Shown piece by piece: positions 62,622 to 64,000 of a stretch of 64,000 nucleotides of DNA. A model generated the notes under the pieces. That model ran no database searches. It saw nothing but the letters and a program-made list of their open reading frames with translations, and was not told the origin of the DNA. Position 1 is the stretch's first letter; every line of letters starts with the position of its first letter. The position numbers and the translations under genes are program-made. The stretch is from Sarcophilus harrisii (lineage: Eukaryota; Chordata; Mammalia; Dasyuromorphia; Dasyuridae), in assembly GCF_902635505.1 (NCBI RefSeq), contig NC_045428.1, positions 151,849,641 through 151,913,640 of the forward strand, written 5' to 3'.

Positions 62622-64000
62622 GTAAGGAATTCAATAGTAAAAAAAAAATGCTGGCTTTTAATGAGCACATACTTAGAGAAATAAATGGTTTAAAATATTT
62701 CTTCCCCCCAGTTGCAAAGATTAAAATTGTAACTTAAAAAAAAATAAGCCTATTTTATTTTTAGCAGCTCTATGTACTATTTTGATAACTTAAAGTCAAT
62801 ACCTTTTTAAAAGAATCAGTGTACTTCATTAATGTATTTCCTTTGTACATTCAGGAATATACAATTTTGTATTATACCACCCTCTGTATTATATGTTTGT
62901 TTTCACAGAGCTTTACATATATTAATAATGGGGGTGAGGTATAGAACATATAGTTTTATGATCAAGGTGCAAATGATCAAACTGGGACTAAGGGAAGTTA
63001 AATGAATTGTCTCACTTCACTCTGAAAAACAGTGGCTAAGGTCTACCAATCTGATAGTTATTTTGGGAAAAGTGTTTCTAAATCTTAAAGTGATTTATAA
63101 ATGCCTCTGTCCTTTCTTCCTTTCTTCAGTAGTCAGGTGGCTAGGTTGGGAGTGAATGATGCAGGTGGCGGAAGTAGAGATGATATATTCTTGGGATTAG
63201 TTTGTGGTGAACTTTATACATCTTTCCTCCCAAAGCCTCCACCCCAATTGCACCCTAAGAATATCTAGTAAGCTAAATGATCTGCCTTCTATACCACTAA
63301 ATGAGATTGAGGGTTTGAGCTTGCTTACTGTTAAGTTAGAATGCTTGGTTTTCATGGCACATGCATATTTGGAATGTATGATAGACATATCTCTTATGAG
63401 GATTATAGGAATTAAATGCTAAGGAAGAGAGAGAATGAACAGATGAATGCTAACAATTATGTAAGGCTATTTGAGCTATGATTGGGGGAGTTGGGGTGAG
63501 ATTGGCTTTGTACAGCCCTGAGCTTGAGTTTCAGATCTTTCTTGTCAGGTCCCTGATCCATTTTTTTAAAGTAACTTAAAGTGTCACTTTAAGTGACTTA
63601 GAAATCCAGGAAGCATGGCAGGAAATAGGTTTTCTTTCCTTTGTTCTGGAAACCAAGTCTCACAGCTAAAAGGGGGGAAAACATTCTTTGAATCATAGGC
63701 TATTATTTGGCATAAGAAGCTTTGATAATGTTTTGCCAGAAGTGACTAAGTCCTATGAAAAATTAGATTGTATCAGAGAAGGATCAGAAGAAGTGATTCA
63801 AGGGGAAAATATGTTTCTATACTTAAAGTTTTCATTGCCACAAAATTTCATATAGAATAATGAAATTCCTTTTTTAACAATAAAATATATAATATTACTC
63901 AATAGATGGCTGCATTATGGATGGTTACAATGTAGAGCAAGTATGCTAATATGAATTAAAGTAGATGCCCAGTGTTTTACTTGGTATTTCTCTTAGAACA
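62622..64000 (+). other. BIVM: Start of the BIVM intron after the first coding exon
   Basis: A MIR piece (minus) at about 62940-63060 and a 31-bp near-palindrome at 63570-63600. No second coding exon was found before the window ends. Confidence 0.45.

Noticed and set aside
62622-62737. Extension of the BIVM open frame past the donor to a stop at 62737
   Set aside because: Similarity to human BIVM stops exactly at TCAG|GTAAGG, and the extra residues (Lys-rich from an A-run) are intronic.

Overview
This is vertebrate genomic DNA, almost certainly from a marsupial and most likely an Australian one (a dasyurid-like animal is my best guess, not proven). The evidence is the repeat content. Many L1 3' ends carry marsupial-style tails, tRNA/CORE SINEs begin 'cagctgggtggcccagtgga' or end 'cttaccctcaattgcctcag', and hAT-type DNA elements and ancient L2/MIR fragments are also present. 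Sequence outside exons is AT-rich, and only two CpG-rich patches are visible (about 17.95-18.5 kb and 55.0-55.76 kb).

Three protein-coding genes can be read exon by exon. TEX30 (minus strand, coding 13629 to 9013) has five coding exons giving a 231-residue alpha/beta-hydrolase-like protein. POGLUT2, formerly KDELC1 (minus strand, coding 48951 to 32166), has ten coding exons giving a complete 502-residue ER protein O-glucosyltransferase ending in KDEL. BIVM (plus strand) shows its first coding exon (62043-62621) and runs out of the window to the right. The order and orientation TEX30(-), POGLUT2(-), BIVM(+) match human 13q33, where ERCC5 follows BIVM, so this is a conserved syntenic block.

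Layout: 1-9.0 kb is intergenic, packed with L1 3' ends and SINEs. 9.0-18.4 kb is TEX30. 18.4-19.7 kb is a tandem array of about 120-bp units directly upstream of the TEX30 promoter. 19.7-32.1 kb is intergenic and includes a 1.8-kb L1. 32.1-49.0 kb is POGLUT2, with LTR fossils in introns 3 and 4. 49.4-49.95 kb has ZNF143/THAP11-type (SBS) promoter motifs. 51.4-54.5 kb holds nested L1s and an LTR-like fossil. 55.0-55.8 kb is a CpG island, the probable BIVM promoter. 55.8-64 kb is the BIVM 5' intron, first coding exon and start of the next intron.

The most unusual structure is the promoter-proximal tandem array at 18425-19732. It has about 11 monomers and a 239-bp dimeric higher-order unit whose last two copies differ at one base, and most monomers carry a CGGGAAG motif, a TTAATTGA motif and a CCAAT-like motif. 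Other points of interest are a 67-bp minisatellite beside a TEX30 splice acceptor, a long foldback in POGLUT2 intron 6, a five-residue insertion in TEX30 relative to human, and a probable ancestral head-to-head promoter whose two halves are now separated by transposons.
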